Made by a program: the position numbers and the translations under genes
Shown: positions 8,423-17,095 of the stretch, piece by piece
Layout: each line of letters starts with the position of its first letter
Position numbering within the stretch: position 1 is the stretch's first letter
Notes under the pieces: model-generated
The model's database searches: none
What the model saw: the letters and a program-made list of their open reading frames with translations, nothing else
Told to the model about the DNA's origin: nothing
Assembly (NCBI GenBank): GCA_905214325.1
Contig: CAJMLT010000007.1
Location: 1-50,447 of the forward strand
Direction: 5' to 3'
DNA: 50,447 bases
Source of the DNA: an uncultured bacterium
GTDB lineage: Bacteria; Actinomycetota; Coriobacteriia; Coriobacteriales; Eggerthellaceae

Positions 8423-8442
8423 GAATGCCCGCTTCCGTAGCG

Positions 8443-9138
8443 CTATTTTCTGAATCGGTAGCCGTACCCGCGTACGGTTTCGACGAGTTTGGGATCATAG
8501 CCGGCGGCTTCTATTTTGTCCCGTAGGCGTTTGATGTGGGTGTCGACGGTTTTCGTTTCGGTGATGAACTCCCATCCCCAGGCGTCACGGAGAAGATCCT
8601 CACGCGAAACCACCTTGCCGGCATTGCGCATGAGGCAGCACAGCAGTTCGAATTCGCGGGGGGTGAGATCGATGAAGCCTGCTTCGCCGCGGGCCGTATG
8701 GGCGTCTTCGTCGAGCGTGATCCCGCTCGCACTGATTTCGGAGGCGGAAGCGGTTTCGGAATTGTGACTGCGCCTGAGAAGTGCGCGGGTGCGTGCGAGA
8801 AGTTCGCGGACGCCGAAGGGCTTGGCCAGATAGTCATCGGCTCCCAATTCCAGCCCGACGACTTTATTGAGTTCCGAGTCGCGTGCACTGAGGAACAGGA
8901 TGGGTGTATCGAACTTCGCACGGATGCGACGGCAGAGCTCGTAGCCGTCGATGCCCGGTAGCATGATGTCGAGCACGAATAGGTCGAAAGGCTTCTCCTC
9001 GATGAGTTGCAGCGCGCTTTCGCCATCGGTGGCCACTTCGGTCACGTAGCCTTCCTTCTGCATCGCATAGCTGACGAATTCGGTGATGGAGGGCTCATCG
9101 TCGACGATGAGTATGCGTGTGGGAGCTGGATAATCCAT
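8443..9138 (-). CDS. OmpR-family response regulator
   Basis: A 231-residue response regulator: receiver domain at 1-115 with acidic pair D13/D14, phospho-acceptor D57 and K106, and a C-terminal winged-helix DNA-binding domain of the OmpR/PhoB type ending in VETVRGYGYRF. A longer reading from a GTG at 9147 would run through the ribosome binding site; AAAGGTG lies six bases before the ATG at 9138, so I chose that start. First gene of the operon with the adjacent kinase. Target genes are unknown. Confidence 0.92.
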   Translation of the reverse strand: MDYPAPTRILIVDDEPSITEFVSYAMQKEGYVTEVATDGESALQLIEEKPFDLFVLDIMLPGIDGYELCRRIRAKFDTPILFLSARDSELNKVVGLELGADDYLAKPFGVRELLARTRALLRRSHNSETASASEISASGITLDEDAHTARGEAGFIDLTPREFELLCCLMRNAGKVVSREDLLRDAWGWEFITETKTVDTHIKRLRDKIEAAGYDPKLVETVRGYGYRFRK

Positions 9139-9254
9139 GGGTTTCACCTTTTTGATTGGAAATATCGAATCATCGCAAGGAAGACCTTGTTCGGTGATAA
9201 TAGTATGATAGCATTCGCAGAGTTGAGCATTTCCAGAGAAGGATTGTCAGAAAC

Positions 9255-10025
9255 ATGTTACTTGCAATCGATGTCGGAAACACGCAGACGGTACTGGGCG
9301 TCTATGACGGCGACCGTCTGGTCCATATGTGGCGCCTCGCCACGAATGTGGATTACACCAGCGATGAATTGCGTATCAAGCTCCACGCGCTTCTGCAGGC
9401 TGAAAAACTCGAGGAAACGTGTATGGACGGAGCCATTCTCGCTTCGGTCGTTCCCGCTCTCACCCATGACTGGGAAAAAGTGTGTCAGCGCTCCTTCGGC
9501 GTCGAGGCTCTCGTGGTTTCCTCGAAGTCGTGCGGATATCTCGTCAATATCGGGCAGACCGATTTTCCCGAACTGGGCGCCGATCGCATGGCTGATGCCG
9601 TGGCCGCCAAGGCGCTCTACGGCGCGCCGGTCGTCGTGGTCGATTTCGGTACGGCGACCAACATCGAAGTCGTCGACAGCACGGGTTCGTTCGCGGGTGG
9701 CATCATCGCTCCGGGTGTCGAATCTTCGATGAAGTCGCTTTTGAGTAGGGCCGCCCTTCTCAGTGCCGTCGAGCTGGAGGACCCCGGTGTGGCCATAGGG
9801 CGCACCACCTCCGATGCCATCAAGGTCGGCATCGTCTGCGGTGAGGCCGCCCGCATCGACGGTCTGGTCGATCGTATCCATGAGTATCTCGGATGCGAAG
9901 CCAAGATCGTGGCGACGGGTGGATTGGCCCATCGTATCGCTCCGCTTTCCCGAACGATCACCGAAATCAATCTGGAACTGACCTTACAGGGATTGAGGCT
10001 CATCTATCTCGAGATGACGCAGTAG
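9255..10025 (+). CDS. coaX: Type III pantothenate kinase
   Basis: A 256-residue CoaX enzyme, the first step of CoA synthesis (pantothenate + ATP). The ASKHA-fold phosphate motif DVGNT is at 6-10, GADRMADAVA at 108-117, and DFGTATN at 130-136, all diagnostic of type III enzymes, which do not respond to CoA feedback. It is divergent from the response regulator gene and lies 44 bases before fhs. AGAAGG precedes the ATG, with long spacing. Its presence fits an organism making heavy use of CoA esters, but the gene is housekeeping. Confidence 0.95.
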   Translation: MLLAIDVGNTQTVLGVYDGDRLVHMWRLATNVDYTSDELRIKLHALLQAEKLEETCMDGAILASVVPALTHDWEKVCQRSFGVEALVVSSKSCGYLVNIGQTDFPELGADRMADAVAAKALYGAPVVVVDFGTATNIEVVDSTGSFAGGIIAPGVESSMKSLLSRAALLSAVELEDPGVAIGRTTSDAIKVGIVCGEAARIDGLVDRIHEYLGCEAKIVATGGLAHRIAPLSRTITEINLELTLQGLRLIYLEMTQ

Positions 10026-10069
10026 AATCGGATATGAGATTTCCCGACGAAAGAAAGTGAGGGCCCGAC

Positions 10070-11737
10070 GTGTTGTCAGACATTGAAATTGCCCAAGCAA
10101 CAACACCCCGACACATCAACGAAATCGCTGAGAAGGCAGGTGTATCACCCCGCTACCTCGAATGCTACGGCACCACGAAGGCGAAGGTGGACTACAACCT
10201 GCTTCTCGATCAGGAACACACTCCCGGTAAGCTCGTTTTGGTCACTGCGATCAACCCGACTCCCGCCGGAGAGGGAAAGACCACCACGACGGTCGGTCTT
10301 TCGGATGCTCTATCCCGTTTGGGTAAGAACACCGTCGTCGCGCTGCGCGAGCCCAGCTTAGGTCCGGTGTTCGGCATCAAGGGAGGTGCTGCCGGCGGAG
10401 GGTATGCTCAGGTCATCCCCATGGAGGACATAAACCTGCACTTCACGGGTGACTTCCATGCCATCGGCGCGGCTAACAACCTTCTTGCGGCTATGATCGA
10501 CAATCACATCCAGCAGGGTAATACCTTGGGCTTCGATGTTCGCCGTATCACGTGGAAGCGCGTCGTCGATATGAATGACCGCCAGTTGCGCAATATCGTG
10601 TGCGGCCTCGGCGGAAAGGCTCATGGCGTCCCCCGTGAGGACGGATTCGACATCACCGTCGCCTCCGAAATCATGGCTATTTTCTGCCTCGCCACCTCCA
10701 TCACCGACCTGAAGGAGCGTCTCGGTCGTATCATCGTGGGCTACACGCGCGATGATAAACCCATCACCGCCGGTGAACTTCGTGCCGAAGGTGCCATGGC
10801 GGCACTTCTGAAGGACGCCCTCAAGCCCAATCTGGTTCAGACCCTCGAAGGCACACCGGCCTTCGTTCATGGTGGCCCATTCGCCAACATAGCCCACGGG
10901 TGCAATTCAATCATGGCTACGCGTATGGCTATGGCGCTGGGCGACTATTGCGTTACGGAAGCCGGTTTCGGTGCCGATCTGGGTGCGGAAAAGTTTCTCG
11001 ACATCAAGTGTCGTCTAGCCGATCTTCAGCCCGATGCGGTCGTTATCGTGGCAACCGTGCGTGCTCTCAAGAACCATGGGGGTGTTGCGAAGGCGGACCT
11101 CGACGTTGAGAATCTTGCGGCACTCGAAGCGGGGCTGCCCAATCTGTTGCAGCATGTGGATAACATCACGCAGGTTTTCAATCTTCCCTGTGTGGTCGCA
11201 ATCAACGAATTTCCCACCGACACCCGCGCCGAGATCGATCTCATCGAGGCCGAATGCAAGAAGCGTGGCGTGAATGTCGCTCTTTCCCAGGTGTGGGCCA
11301 AGGGCGGCGAAGGCGGTATCGCTCTCGCCGAGGAAGTGATTCGCCTGTGCGACGAACCCGGTGACCTCACGTTTTCCTATACCGACGATCTCTCCATCGA
11401 GCAGAAGATCGAAGCTATCGCCACGCGGGTCTACCATGCCGACGGCGTCGACTTCACGCCTGCTGCGAAGAAAGACCTCGCTCAACTCGAAGCCTTGGGT
11501 TTTTCGGCTATGCCTATCTGCATGGCGAAGACCCAATACAGCTTCTCGGATGATCAGACGAAACTCGGTGCACCGCGCGATTTCCGCATCACCGTGCGCA
11601 ATCTGAAGGTTTCGGCCGGCGCTGGCTTCATCGTTGCGCTGACCGGTGATATCATGACGATGCCCGGTCTCCCCAAGGAGCCGGCGGCTTGTCGTATCGA
11701 CGTCGATGCGACGGGAAAGATATCCGGCTTGTTCTAA
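10070..11737 (+). CDS. fhs: Formate--tetrahydrofolate ligase
   Basis: A 555-residue 10-formyl-THF synthetase, joining formate to THF with ATP. Full length for the family. The ATP-binding loop PTPAGEGKTTTT is at 63-74. GTG start with AGTGAGGG upstream. With fchA and folD downstream it forms a complete formate to methylene-THF branch: Fhs makes 10-formyl-THF, a cyclohydrolase makes methenyl-THF, and a dehydrogenase makes methylene-THF. This is the methyl branch of acetogens and also serves purine and glycine metabolism; no CO dehydrogenase is seen here. Confidence 0.96.
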   Translation: MLSDIEIAQATTPRHINEIAEKAGVSPRYLECYGTTKAKVDYNLLLDQEHTPGKLVLVTAINPTPAGEGKTTTTVGLSDALSRLGKNTVVALREPSLGPVFGIKGGAAGGGYAQVIPMEDINLHFTGDFHAIGAANNLLAAMIDNHIQQGNTLGFDVRRITWKRVVDMNDRQLRNIVCGLGGKAHGVPREDGFDITVASEIMAIFCLATSITDLKERLGRIIVGYTRDDKPITAGELRAEGAMAALLKDALKPNLVQTLEGTPAFVHGGPFANIAHGCNSIMATRMAMALGDYCVTEAGFGADLGAEKFLDIKCRLADLQPDAVVIVATVRALKNHGGVAKADLDVENLAALEAGLPNLLQHVDNITQVFNLPCVVAINEFPTDTRAEIDLIEAECKKRGVNVALSQVWAKGGEGGIALAEEVIRLCDEPGDLTFSYTDDLSIEQKIEAIATRVYHADGVDFTPAAKKDLAQLEALGFSAMPICMAKTQYSFSDDQTKLGAPRDFRITVRNLKVSAGAGFIVALTGDIMTMPGLPKEPAACRIDVDATGKISGLF

Positions 11738-11763
11738 ACATGACAACGAAGAAGAACCGTGAT

Positions 11764-11793
11764 CGAGGGTCGTCTGCTGGCGACCCTCGTTTT
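11764..11793 (+). terminator. Hairpin with T-tail between fhs and fchA
   Basis: CGAGGGTCG (11764-11772) and CGACCCTCG (11781-11789) form a perfect 9-bp stem with an 8-base loop, followed by TTTT. It looks like a rho-independent terminator but ends only six bases before the fchA ribosome binding site, so it is likely partial and may set fchA-folD levels below fhs. Confidence 0.65.
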
Positions 11794-11804
11794 GAAGGAT
11801 GGAC

Positions 11805-12419
11805 ATGATCGACCGTACGTTTATAGATGCTCTTGCAAGTAAGGCCCCGACACCCGGTGGTGGAGGGGCGGCGGCCTATGTCGGTGCATTGGCCTCGGCC
11901 CTCGCTTCGATGGTCGCCAACCTGACCGTGGGTAAGAAGTCGTTCGCCGCGGTCGAGGATCGCATGATCGAATCGCTTTCCGAATTGGCGAACGTGCGTG
12001 ATCGGTTGATCGATCTCATCGACGAAGATGCCCGTGCTTTCGAACCCCTTTCACGCTGTTATGCGATGCCGACGGCAACCGTCGAGCAGGCGCGATGCAA
12101 GGAGGAGGCCATGCAGAAAGCCCTGGTGGGAGCCTGCGAGATTCCGCTTGCCATCATGCGGGCTTGTGCACAGGTGATAGACCTGAGCGATTTCATCGCC
12201 TATAACGGTTCTCGCTTGGTTTTATCCGATGTGGGTGCTGCGGTTTCCTTTGCCAAAGCGGCACTCGAATCGGCTTCGCTCAACGTGCTGATAAACGTCA
12301 AGTCCATGACCGATTCCGCCCTTTCCCAACGCTATCGCGATGAAGTGGCGGAATTGACGGAGGCCTATGCGGGCCGCGCGGACGATCTGTTCGCCTATGT
12401 GGTGGAGGAAATCGGATAG
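11805..12419 (+). CDS. fchA: Cyclodeaminase/methenyl-THF cyclohydrolase family protein
   Basis: A 204-residue all-helical FTCD-C-family protein. The family signature PTPGGGGAAAYVGALASALA is near 15-34, followed by MVANLTVGKK. Members remove ammonia from formimino-THF or act as methenyl-THF cyclohydrolase. An ATG at 11799 abuts GAAGG with no spacing, whereas the ATG at 11805 lies six bases from it, so the latter is chosen. The gene sits between fhs and folD, three bases before folD, and no formiminotransferase or histidine/purine breakdown genes are near, which favours the cyclohydrolase role. That role would also make up for the altered FolD. Confidence 0.85.
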   Translation: MIDRTFIDALASKAPTPGGGGAAAYVGALASALASMVANLTVGKKSFAAVEDRMIESLSELANVRDRLIDLIDEDARAFEPLSRCYAMPTATVEQARCKEEAMQKALVGACEIPLAIMRACAQVIDLSDFIAYNGSRLVLSDVGAAVSFAKAALESASLNVLINVKSMTDSALSQRYRDEVAELTEAYAGRADDLFAYVVEEIG

Positions 12420-12422
12420 CTT

Positions 12423-13286
12423 ATGGCTCTCATTTTGAAATCGAAACCCGTCATCGACGCCATGGCTGCGGATATGAAGCCGCGCGTCGAAGCCCTGAAG
12501 GCTCAAGGTGTCGTCCCCTCACTGGCTATCGTGCGTGTGGGGAGTCGCCCCGATGATCTCAGTTATGAGCGCACAGCTATTCGCCGCGCCGAATCGCTGG
12601 GTATAGAGGTTCGCGTTATCGCCCTCGATGAATTCGTTACCCAATTCTCTTTGGAATCGCAACTTCAGGCGATCAATGCCGACCCCACCATCCATGGATG
12701 CCTTCTGTTCCGTCCTCTGCCGACGTTCATGGACGAGAAGAGCGTCTGTGATCGGCTGGCTATGACCAAGGATGTCGATGGTATCTCCACCGCTTCGCTC
12801 GGCGCGGTGTTCACCGATGATCCTTCAGTGTTCGCTCCCTGTACCGCGGAGGCCTGCATCAGGATGCTCGATCATTATCGGATTCCCATCGCGGGCAAGC
12901 ACGTCGTCGTGGTGGGGCGGAGCCTGGTCATCGGTAAGCCTGTGGCCATGCTGCTTTTGAAGCGCAACGCCAGTGTGACCATCTGTCATTCCCGCACCGA
13001 GGATCTGGCCCGCATCACCCGTGCGGCCGATATCGTCATCTGCGCAACGGGTCGCGCCCGCGCCTTCGGAGAGTTGTTCTTCTCTCCCCGCCAAACCGTA
13101 TTGGATGTGGGAATCGATTTCGATACGCAGGGCGTTCTTTGCGGCGACGTCGATTACGAACGGGTCGAGCCTACCGTTGATGCGATAACGCCTGTTCCCG
13201 GTGGTATCGGTTCGGTCACCACGTCCATAACCATGGAGCACACGCTCATCGCGGCGCAGCGAAGTGTGGGTATCTCCGAGCGCTGA
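12423..13286 (+). CDS. folD: Methylene-THF dehydrogenase (FolD family), cyclohydrolase residues missing
   Basis: A 287-residue FolD homologue of normal length. The NAD(P) motif GRSLVIGKP is at 165-173, KDVDG with the conserved aspartate D119 near 116-120, and PVPGGIG toward the C terminus. Aligned without gaps to E. coli FolD from memory (GSNPASQIYVASK), the segment GSRPDDLSYERTA keeps the tyrosine (Y48) but has A52 in place of catalytic lysine K54. In VQLPLP versus LFRPLP, Q98 is replaced by F96. Both residues act in cyclohydrolase catalysis. I therefore infer a mainly monofunctional dehydrogenase, with adjacent FchA supplying the cyclohydrolase. GGAGG lies upstream of the ATG. Confidence 0.88.
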   Translation: MALILKSKPVIDAMAADMKPRVEALKAQGVVPSLAIVRVGSRPDDLSYERTAIRRAESLGIEVRVIALDEFVTQFSLESQLQAINADPTIHGCLLFRPLPTFMDEKSVCDRLAMTKDVDGISTASLGAVFTDDPSVFAPCTAEACIRMLDHYRIPIAGKHVVVVGRSLVIGKPVAMLLLKRNASVTICHSRTEDLARITRAADIVICATGRARAFGELFFSPRQTVLDVGIDFDTQGVLCGDVDYERVEPTVDAITPVPGGIGSVTTSITMEHTLIAAQRSVGISER

Positions 13287-13288
13287 TC

Positions 13289-13315
13289 CAAGGTATCTTC
13301 ACCTTGCGCTACAAT
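13289..13315 (+). promoter_or_regulatory. Palindrome and -10 box before tsaE
   Basis: CAAGGT (13289-13294 region) and ACCTTG (13301-13306) form a perfect inverted repeat around ATCTTC, followed by a TACAAT -10 box at 13310-13315. The tsaE ATG is only seven bases beyond the -10 box, so transcription would start at or next to it. No good -35 box is seen, and the palindrome occupies its place, as expected for an activator site or a short 3' hairpin of folD. Confidence 0.45.
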
Positions 13316-13322
13316 ACGCCCT

Positions 13323-13805
13323 ATGGATGATCGATGGATACAGATCGCACGAACCTCTTCACCCGAAGAAACGAAACGTTGCGCGGCACGCTTGGCCGAG
13401 CTTGTCTTTCCGGGTACCGTCGTGACACTCGAAGGGTCGTTGGGTGCGGGTAAGACGCATTTCGTGCAGGGCTTGGCCGGCGGCCTCGGCGTCGTCGAAG
13501 CGGTGACCAGTCCCACATTCAACGTGATGGCCGCCTATCTCACGGGCCGGATACCCCTGTATCACTTCGATCTGTACCGCCTCGAATCGCCCGACGATCT
13601 GGTGGATATCGCCTTCTACGACTATGTGGAATCCGATGGTGTCGCCTGTGTCGAATGGGCCGAAAAATTCACCACCGACCTCCCTGAAGACCGTCTTGAG
13701 ATACGCCTATGCGTCGACGGTGAAGGTACCCGTGTTCTCTACGCCCGCACTGTCGGGGAGCAGGATGAGAAGCTCCTTCGACGATGGAGGGCCCGCCTCG
13801 ACTGA
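13323..13805 (+). CDS. tsaE: tRNA t6A synthesis ATPase TsaE
   Basis: A 160-residue TsaE, the P-loop ATPase that works with TsaB and TsaD to place the threonylcarbamoyl group on A37 of ANN-decoding tRNAs. Walker A GSLGAGKT is at 38-45, followed by the TSPTFN switch motif and YHFDLYRL, both typical. No Shine-Dalgarno sequence precedes the ATG, and a -10 box ends seven bases before it, so it may be translated from a leaderless mRNA. The partner fusion gene starts 12 bases after its stop. Confidence 0.95.
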   Translation: MDDRWIQIARTSSPEETKRCAARLAELVFPGTVVTLEGSLGAGKTHFVQGLAGGLGVVEAVTSPTFNVMAAYLTGRIPLYHFDLYRLESPDDLVDIAFYDYVESDGVACVEWAEKFTTDLPEDRLEIRLCVDGEGTRVLYARTVGEQDEKLLRRWRARLD

Positions 13806-13817
13806 AGGACTTCCATC

Positions 13818-16316
13818 ATGAACGGAAACCATGTGTTGGCGCTTGATACCGCCAATGAAATCGTTGCGGTGGCGATCGGATCGCTCGACCGCACGACGAA
13901 AACCATCGTGAAAACGGATACGCGGGAGCGGAGTGCGTTTCGTGCGTCCAACACCGTATTGCTTCCCTGTGTCGATGAGCTTCTGATCGAAAACGGCCTT
14001 ACCCGAGCCGATCTCGCCGGTGTCGTCTGCGGACGGGGACCGGGATCGTTTACGGGGGTACGTATCGCGCTGGCAACGGCTAAGGGTATCGCGCAGGGAC
14101 GGGGTATACCGCTTTTCGGCGTGTCCACTTCCGATGCCCAAGCGTGGCAGATGTGGCAACAGGGCTATCGTGGGGCGCTCGTCGTGTTGGGTGACGCCAT
14201 GCGCAAGGAGGTCTATCCCGTTCGCTATCGCGTGGACGACGAAGGGCCCGAACGTCTCAATGCCGACATGGTCATCAAGGCATCCGATGCACCCGATTGG
14301 ATCGGTGGGGGAGAGGTTGTCGTCGTCGGTGATGCGCTTCGTAAATACGCTGCATCGTTGGGAGGGCAACTCCCCTCATCGGTCTTGGGTACTTTGACGG
14401 GTCCGACGGGTGAAGGCCTCCTGCTTGCCGCTTCGGCGGATTGGCGCTCGTCGCGCATCGATCCCGATGATCCGACGACGGGCGACCCCCGCGTCCTCTT
14501 GCCGATCTATACCCGACTCTCCGATGCGGAAGAACATGAGCGTCGCCGTTTCGCACAGGTGGATGAGGGTGCCTCTGCCGCAGGTGGCCCCGCTGTCCCG
14601 ATGCCCGATCGCGATCTCGTTACGGGTGTGCAAGGGCAAAGCGCTTCGACGAGTCCTTTCATGGATGCGACTTCCCTTCATACCGATGAAGCCGTTATTC
14701 GTCTGCAGCCGCTCGATGCGCGGTGGGCGGCGGAAGTGGAGGCGTTGGAGAGTCAGGTGATGGGTAGTGATGCCTGGCGCGCTTCCTCTGTTGTCGATGA
14801 GTTGGGACGGACGGACCGAACCTGGTGGGCAGCCTATCAGGTCGCCGACGATGATGCGCGTGGCGTGGATAAAGACAATGCCCGCCTCATCGGTTACGGA
14901 GGGGGGTGGATCGTCGATGGGCAGGTGCAGATCTTGAAGATCGCAACCCATCCCGACTATCGCCGCCGGGGTATTGCCGGGGAGCTGATACGGCACATCG
15001 CCTCCGATGCACGCGATCTGGGCGCGACGCAACTCACACTCGAAGTGCGCGCCTCCAACGAGGGGGCTCATCGTTTCTATGAGCGCATGGGGCTCGAAAG
15101 GGTGGGAGTGCGTCCCCGTTATTATTCCGATAGGGAGGATGCGGTCATCTTTACGGGTCCGCTACCCACCGAAGACACCCTAGCCTCGCCGCTCGACGGA
15201 TGCGCGAACCACGATGTTGCCGGCATGGATCTGCGTATCAACGAGGCGAGCGATCGAGATGACATCCCATCCATTCGCGGCGGTCTCATTTTGGCCATTG
15301 AAACTTCGTGTGATGAAACCGCCGCCGCTATCGTCGACGAAGCGGGAACCATCGTCGCCGATGTGGTCGCTTCTCAGATCGATTTCCATTCCCGTTTCGG
15401 AGGTGTCGTTCCCGAGATAGCGAGCCGCAAGCACATCGAGGCGATCGCCGGGGTGGTGGACGAATGTCTTGTTCAGGCGCGGATTAAAACGAACGACCCA
15501 TCGCTTTCGTGGAGTGATTTCGCCGCCGTTTCGGTTACGTATGCCCCCGGTTTGGTGGGGGCGTTGGTGGTGGGCATGGCGTTTGCCAAGGGGCTCGCCT
15601 GGAGCGCCGATGTGCCGCTGATCGGCGTCAACCACCTCGAAGGTCATATCTATGCCAATAAACTCGCCCGCCCCGACATCGAGGTGCCCATGGTGGTGTC
15701 ACTCGTTTCCGGTGGACATACCATGTTGGTACATGTGTTGGATTGGGGGTCGTATGAAACGCTCGGTTTCACCCTCGACGATGCGGTGGGCGAAGCCTTC
15801 GATAAGGTGGCCAAGGCTATGGGTCTGGGTTACCCCGGCGGCCCCATTATCTCGCGTCTTGCAGCCCAAGGGGATCCCAAGGCGATCCGCTTCCCCCGCG
15901 CACTCATGCACTCGGGGGACCTTCAATTCTCCCTGTCGGGTTTGAAGACCGCGGTGATGACTTATCTCGATAAGCAGCAGCGCGCCGGATGCCCGATCGA
16001 TAGGGCGGATGTGGCGGCCGGTTTCCAGGCGGCGGTCATCGATGTTCAGGTGGCCAAGGCCCGCAGCGCGATCGAGCAGACGGGTGTTCGCGAATTCTGC
16101 CTTGGGGGAGGGGTTGCTGCCAATCCCGCTCTCCGTCGTGCGTATGAGGATCTCTGTTCTTCCATGGGGGTGCGGCTCACCATGCCGCCCATGAGCGCCT
16201 GCACCGACAATGCAGCCATGATAGCGTTGGTGGCGCGTGATCGTTTCAGGCAGAAGCGGTTTTTCGGATTGGATTGCGACGTTTCGGCGCAGGCATCGCT
16301 TGACGAGGCGTACTAG
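13818..16316 (+). CDS. TsaB-RimI-TsaD three-domain fusion
   Basis: An 832-residue protein joining three usually separate proteins. Residues 1-230 are TsaB (RGPGSFTG at 73-80). A low-complexity linker at 235-288 leads to a GNAT acetyltransferase of RimI type at about 290-440 (acetyl-CoA loop RRRGIAGEL at 382-390; NEGAHRFYERMG near 414-425). A second linker at 445-488 leads to TsaD at 489-832 (ETSCDET 495-501, metal ligands H606 and H610 in NHLEGH, SGGHT 631-635, GGGVAAN near the end). TsaB and TsaD are core subunits of the t6A transferase; RimI acetylates ribosomal protein S18. AAGGA precedes the ATG. Its stop shares CTAG with the convergent ubiE stop. Confidence 0.93.
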   Translation: MNGNHVLALDTANEIVAVAIGSLDRTTKTIVKTDTRERSAFRASNTVLLPCVDELLIENGLTRADLAGVVCGRGPGSFTGVRIALATAKGIAQGRGIPLFGVSTSDAQAWQMWQQGYRGALVVLGDAMRKEVYPVRYRVDDEGPERLNADMVIKASDAPDWIGGGEVVVVGDALRKYAASLGGQLPSSVLGTLTGPTGEGLLLAASADWRSSRIDPDDPTTGDPRVLLPIYTRLSDAEEHERRRFAQVDEGASAAGGPAVPMPDRDLVTGVQGQSASTSPFMDATSLHTDEAVIRLQPLDARWAAEVEALESQVMGSDAWRASSVVDELGRTDRTWWAAYQVADDDARGVDKDNARLIGYGGGWIVDGQVQILKIATHPDYRRRGIAGELIRHIASDARDLGATQLTLEVRASNEGAHRFYERMGLERVGVRPRYYSDREDAVIFTGPLPTEDTLASPLDGCANHDVAGMDLRINEASDRDDIPSIRGGLILAIETSCDETAAAIVDEAGTIVADVVASQIDFHSRFGGVVPEIASRKHIEAIAGVVDECLVQARIKTNDPSLSWSDFAAVSVTYAPGLVGALVVGMAFAKGLAWSADVPLIGVNHLEGHIYANKLARPDIEVPMVVSLVSGGHTMLVHVLDWGSYETLGFTLDDAVGEAFDKVAKAMGLGYPGGPIISRLAAQGDPKAIRFPRALMHSGDLQFSLSGLKTAVMTYLDKQQRAGCPIDRADVAAGFQAAVIDVQVAKARSAIEQTGVREFCLGGGVAANPALRRAYEDLCSSMGVRLTMPPMSACTDNAAMIALVARDRFRQKRFFGLDCDVSAQASLDEAY

Positions 16317-17095
16317 TCGTCCTTCGTGACCTTCCGGGCTATGTGAACGGCGGCTACACCGAAGGTGACGTTGGTGTATTCGATATGGGAAAAGCCGGCG
16401 TTGCGCAGCATGGTGCAGAAGGCTTCCTGATCGGGGAAGGCTTTGATGGATTTAGCCAGATAGACGAAGCCTGATGCGTCACCGGTGCAGATTTTGCCCC
16501 AAGCGGGAATACCCCAACGAAGATAGAAACGGTATCCCAAGCGCATGATCGGGTTCGGCGGCGTGGAAAATTCGAGGATACACAGCGATCCGCCCGGCTT
16601 CAGGACGCGATACATTTCGGAGAGAGCCTTTTCCCGTTCGGGCATGTTCCTGATGCCGTAGGACATGGTGACGATATCGAAACTGTTGTCCGCGTAGGGG
16701 ATATCCTGCCCATCGACGACGGCAAGCTCCACGTCCACGCCGCAATTTTCGCCCTCCTCCAGGCGGTCGGCGGCCACTTCCAGCATGGCCGGGGTGTAGT
16801 CGCTCAAGATGATGCGGCGGGGTTTCTTCCTTTCGCATGCCATGAAGGTGACATCTCCCGTTCCCCCTGCGATGTCGAGCATGAGGGAATGTTCGGTGAT
16901 GGGGGATAGGTCGATGAGTGTTTTGAGCCACGAACGATACTGTCCGAAGCTGGAGTAACGGTTGAAGCGCTCGTAATCCCAGGCGATATCGGTGAAGATC
17001 TTCTTCACGCGCTCGGAGGAAATTTCAGCGGGTGCTTCTTTTCCCGTGGCGGTGTCGATGCAGCGATCGGCTTCCGCTTGAGATGAGGTATTCAT
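16313..17095 (-). CDS. ubiE: UbiE/MenG-type quinone C-methyltransferase
   Basis: A 260-residue SAM-dependent methyltransferase matching demethylmenaquinone methyltransferase. Motif I LDIAGGTGD is at 73-81, and YGIRNMPEREKAL and EFSTPPNPIMR are UbiE/MenG signatures; GIPAWGKICTGDASGFVYL near the C terminus replaces the usual IPxxGxxxxG.. region. It makes menaquinone from demethylmenaquinone in the membrane-linked anaerobic respiratory chain. The frame is open from 17248, but homology begins after the ATG at 17095, which has AAGGA about 12 bases upstream. Some family members methylate position 8 instead; that cannot be told apart here. Confidence 0.88.
   Translation of the reverse strand: MNTSSQAEADRCIDTATGKEAPAEISSERVKKIFTDIAWDYERFNRYSSFGQYRSWLKTLIDLSPITEHSLMLDIAGGTGDVTFMACERKKPRRIILSDYTPAMLEVAADRLEEGENCGVDVELAVVDGQDIPYADNSFDIVTMSYGIRNMPEREKALSEMYRVLKPGGSLCILEFSTPPNPIMRLGYRFYLRWGIPAWGKICTGDASGFVYLAKSIKAFPDQEAFCTMLRNAGFSHIEYTNVTFGVAAVHIARKVTKDD

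Noticed and set aside
10026..10069. THF riboswitch before fhs
   Set aside because: Only 44 bases lie between coaX and fhs, too short, and no riboswitch-like pairing is present.
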